Shown in pieces: positions 62,020-64,000 of a DNA stretch of 64,000 bases; the first letter of the stretch is position 1, and each line of letters starts with the position of its first letter. A program made the translations under genes and the position numbers. Under the pieces are notes generated by a model that saw only the letters and a program-made list of their open reading frames with translations, ran no database searches and was not told where the DNA came from. This DNA comes from Nitrospira sp. (GTDB lineage: Bacteria > Nitrospirota > Nitrospiria > Nitrospirales > Nitrospiraceae): positions 1 through 64,000 of the forward strand of contig SWDI01000003.1 in NCBI GenBank assembly GCA_005116955.1. The letters run 5' to 3'.

Positions 62020-64000
62020 ATGTTCGAACGATTCACGGACAAAGGTCGAAAGATCATCATCCTCGCGCGCGAGGAGGCTGAGCGGCACCAAAACGACTAT
62101 CTAGGGACTGAACATCTCGTCCTGGCCATCCTCCGTGAGTCTGATGGCATTGCCCTTATGATTCTGAAAAAGATGGGGCTTTCCACTGAGCAGATCAGGT
62201 TGGAAATCGAGCGAAATCTGCCCGGCGGCGGAGCGACGATGACGTTTGGGGAAATCCCATTTAGCCCACGCGTGAAGAAAGTTATTGAATATGGCGTTGA
62301 AGAGGCTCGCCTGTTGGGGCACAACCACATCGGTAGTGAACACCTGCTTCTTGGACTGTTGCGGGAAGAAGAGGGGATCGGTGGGAAAATTCTTCGGAGT
62401 TTGGGCGCGAATCTTCTGACGGCGCGTCAGCTGACTGTCACATTTTTGCGGAAATCTGCTCCACGTGAGCGTGATCGAAAGAGCAATACCCCGGCGTTGG
62501 ATGAGTTTGGTCGTGATCTGACGCAGATGGCTCAAGAAGGTCAATTGGACCCGGTGATTGGTCGAGCTGATGAAATTGAACGTGTGTTGCAAATTCTCAG
62601 TCGGAGAAGCAAAAACAATCCCGTCCTTATCGGCGAGTCTGGTGTGGGAAAGACCGCGATTGTCGAGGGACTAGCTCAGCGCATCATTCAATCCGAAGTT
62701 CCTGACAACCTGCTCTCTCGTCGGGTCATCGCCTTGGATCTAGGGTCGCTCGTGGCAGGCACAAAATATCGTGGACAGTTTGAAGAACGCCTCAAGGTGG
62801 TCATGAAGGAGATTGTCCAAGCGGGCAATATCATTATCTTCATCGATGAGCTTCACACCCTCGTTGGGGCTGGGGCTGCGGAAGGGTCCATTGATGCTTC
62901 CAATATGTTGAAGCCGGCCTTATCGCGCGGCGAGATCCAATGCATTGGGGCTACGACCTTGGACGAGTATCGAAAGCATATTGAAAAAGATGGTGCTTTG
63001 AAACGGCGATTCCAACCCATCCACGTTCAGCCGCCCAATCTCGACGAAACGGTCCGCATTATCCAAGGGCTTCGGGATCGATACGAAGAGCATCATGGAG
63101 TGGAAATCACGGAAGACGCCATTGTTGAGGCCGTGAAGTTGGCGGATCGATACATCACCGACCGGTTCCTTCCGGACAAGGCGATCGATTTGATCGACGA
63201 AACGGGCTCGCGTGCCAAACTCCAGACCTACGCCCTCCCTTCTGAATTGAAAGCGATGGAGCAAGAGCTGAAGAAGGTGTCGCGAGAGAAGGAGCTCTCG
63301 ATCTCCATGCAGAATTTCGAAGAGGCCGTACGGCATCGTGAGGAAGAAGAGCGGCTGCGCAAGCTGCTCGACGAATCGAAGCGAGAATGGAAGAAGAATC
63401 AGGAAAAGAATAAGCCTGTGATCGGTAAAGAGGATGTCGCCTATGTTGTCTCAAAAATGACCGGTATTCCGCTCTTTAAGTTGGAAGAAGAAGAGTCCAA
63501 CAAGCTTTTGCGCATGGAAGAGTTTCTCCATAAACGAGTCATCGGTCAAAATGAGGCGATCTCTGCGGTTGCTCGTGCCATCCGTCGTTCTCGTGCCGGT
63601 TTGAAGGAAGCCAAGAAGCCTATTGGCTCGTTCATCTTTCTCGGGCCCACAGGTGTTGGAAAAACGGAACTGGCCAGGACACTGGCAGAGTTTCTGTTCA
63701 ACAGCGAAGATGCGTTGATTCGTGTCGATATGTCTGAATACCAGGAAAAATTTACGAGCTCGCGGCTCTTCGGCGCGCCTCCCGGCTATGTGGGGTACGA
63801 AGAAGGAGGGCAGCTGACCGAGAAAGTTCGCCGTCGGCCTTATTCCGTTGTATTGTTCGATGAAATTGAGAAGGCGCATCCGGATGTGTTCAATGTTCTC
63901 CTTCAAGTATTAGACGACGGCGTGCTGACCGATAGTCTTGGACGAAAGATTGATTTCAAAAATACGGTTGTCATTATGACGTCCAACATCGGGACGAAAA
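62020..64000 (+). CDS. clpC: ATP-dependent Clp protease ATPase subunit ClpC (3' end beyond window)
   Basis: The start ATG at 62020 follows AAGGAGGCAGG. The visible 660 residues show the N-domain double repeat ([19 protein letters not shown], then [20 protein letters not shown]). The first AAA module has Walker [10 protein letters not shown] and Walker [13 protein letters not shown]. The middle region has a UVR-type helix ([18 protein letters not shown]), and the second AAA module has [10 protein letters not shown]. ClpC unfolds proteins for ClpP. The reading frame runs off the window edge at 64000, inside the second AAA domain. The upstream promoter and palindrome suggest stress control. Confidence 0.96.
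   Translation, partial: MFERFTDKGRKIIILAREEAERHQNDYLGTEHLVLAILRESDGIALMILKKMGLSTEQIRLEIERNLPGGGATMTFGEIPFSPRVKKVIEYGVEEARLLGHNHIGSEHLLLGLLREEEGIGGKILRSLGANLLTARQLTVTFLRKSAPRERDRKSNTPALDEFGRDLTQMAQEGQLDPVIGRADEIERVLQILSRRSKNNPVLIGESGVGKTAIVEGLAQRIIQSEVPDNLLSRRVIALDLGSLVAGTKYRGQFEERLKVVMKEIVQAGNIIIFIDELHTLVGAGAAEGSIDASNMLKPALSRGEIQCIGATTLDEYRKHIEKDGALKRRFQPIHVQPPNLDETVRIIQGLRDRYEEHHGVEITEDAIVEAVKLADRYITDRFLPDKAIDLIDETGSRAKLQTYALPSELKAMEQELKKVSREKELSISMQNFEEAVRHREEEERLRKLLDESKREWKKNQEKNKPVIGKEDVAYVVSKMTGIPLFKLEEEESNKLLRMEEFLHKRVIGQNEAISAVARAIRRSRAGLKEAKKPIGSFIFLGPTGVGKTELARTLAEFLFNSEDALIRVDMSEYQEKFTSSRLFGAPPGYVGYEEGGQLTEKVRRRPYSVVLFDEIEKAHPDVFNVLLQVLDDGVLTDSLGRKIDFKNTVVIMTSNIGTK

Noticed and set aside
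1-64000. tRNA, rRNA, CRISPR arrays, prophage or toxin-antitoxin modules
   Set aside because: I looked through the intergenic regions and saw no cloverleaf, regular repeat-spacer pattern, phage gene cluster or recognisable toxin-antitoxin pair; small structured RNAs could still be missed by eye.

Overview
The window is a gene-dense bacterial chromosome segment from a Gram-negative organism. The evidence for a double membrane is the Lol lipoprotein export genes, apolipoprotein N-acyltransferase, a TonB-dependent receptor, an AsmA-like giant protein, several lipobox proteins and an outer-membrane barrel. Gene content and style (canonical cydAB, a GltD/FprA-like flavoprotein, small REP-type transposase elements, many PilZ/GGDEF/HDOD signalling proteins, base composition that looks like the mid-50s % GC by eye) fit the genus Nitrospira or a close relative. 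That assignment is inference; no rRNA or other marker in the window settles it.

Layout. 1-960: end of trpB and trpA. 961-2626: an accessory patch with an IR-flanked fragment of a galactose-oxidase-like gene and a Y1/HUH (REP-associated) transposase. 2627-5022: cydAB, cytochrome bd oxidase. 5062-5224: an internally deleted relic of the same transposase element. 5310-7792: a D/R-rich secreted protein, a lipoprotein and a beta-barrel protein. 7910-14240, minus strand: lnt, prfB (with its programmed +1 frameshift intact), lysS, lolC/E and lolD. 14356-16693: a PilZ protein, a small membrane protein and a secreted M36/M4-like metalloprotease. 16736-17496: a gene graveyard with an IS30 transposase tail, an FGE-fold C-terminus resembling a diversity-generating-retroelement (DGR) variable protein, and the N-terminus of an Avd-like accessory protein. 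17613-27164: a secreted protein, putA, mrp, a Rieske ferredoxin, two unknowns, lipA, a methyltransferase, a small membrane protein and pgm. 27438-34005: an AsmA-like protein, an M24 peptidase, archease and rtcB.

34572-42848 is a signalling block: a REC-PAS-GGDEF-EAL protein and a PilZ protein on the plus strand, facing a minus-strand operon of TonB-dependent receptor, YfiR-like periplasmic protein and CHASE8-type hybrid histidine kinase. 43222-48497 holds sthA, an HDOD protein, a periplasmic coiled-coil protein, a cupin and transketolase. 48675-50803 has an FN3 lipoprotein and an Rrf2 regulator with a TauE/SafE permease. 50993-58138 is a plus-strand run of radA, a lipoprotein, tsaB, rimI, ydcH, tatC, a beta-propeller protein, a cyclophilin and a lipoprotein. 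58219-61752 has a polyprenol-phosphate mannosyltransferase-like protein, an FAD oxidoreductase and nadK. clpC starts at 62020 and runs off the end.

No tRNA, rRNA, CRISPR array or intact large mobile element was recognised. The most interesting items are the apparent DGR relic, the prfB recoding site, the receptor-YfiR-kinase operon next to c-di-GMP enzymes, the palindrome overlapping the clpC promoter, and a tiny CxxCH open reading frame behind transketolase.
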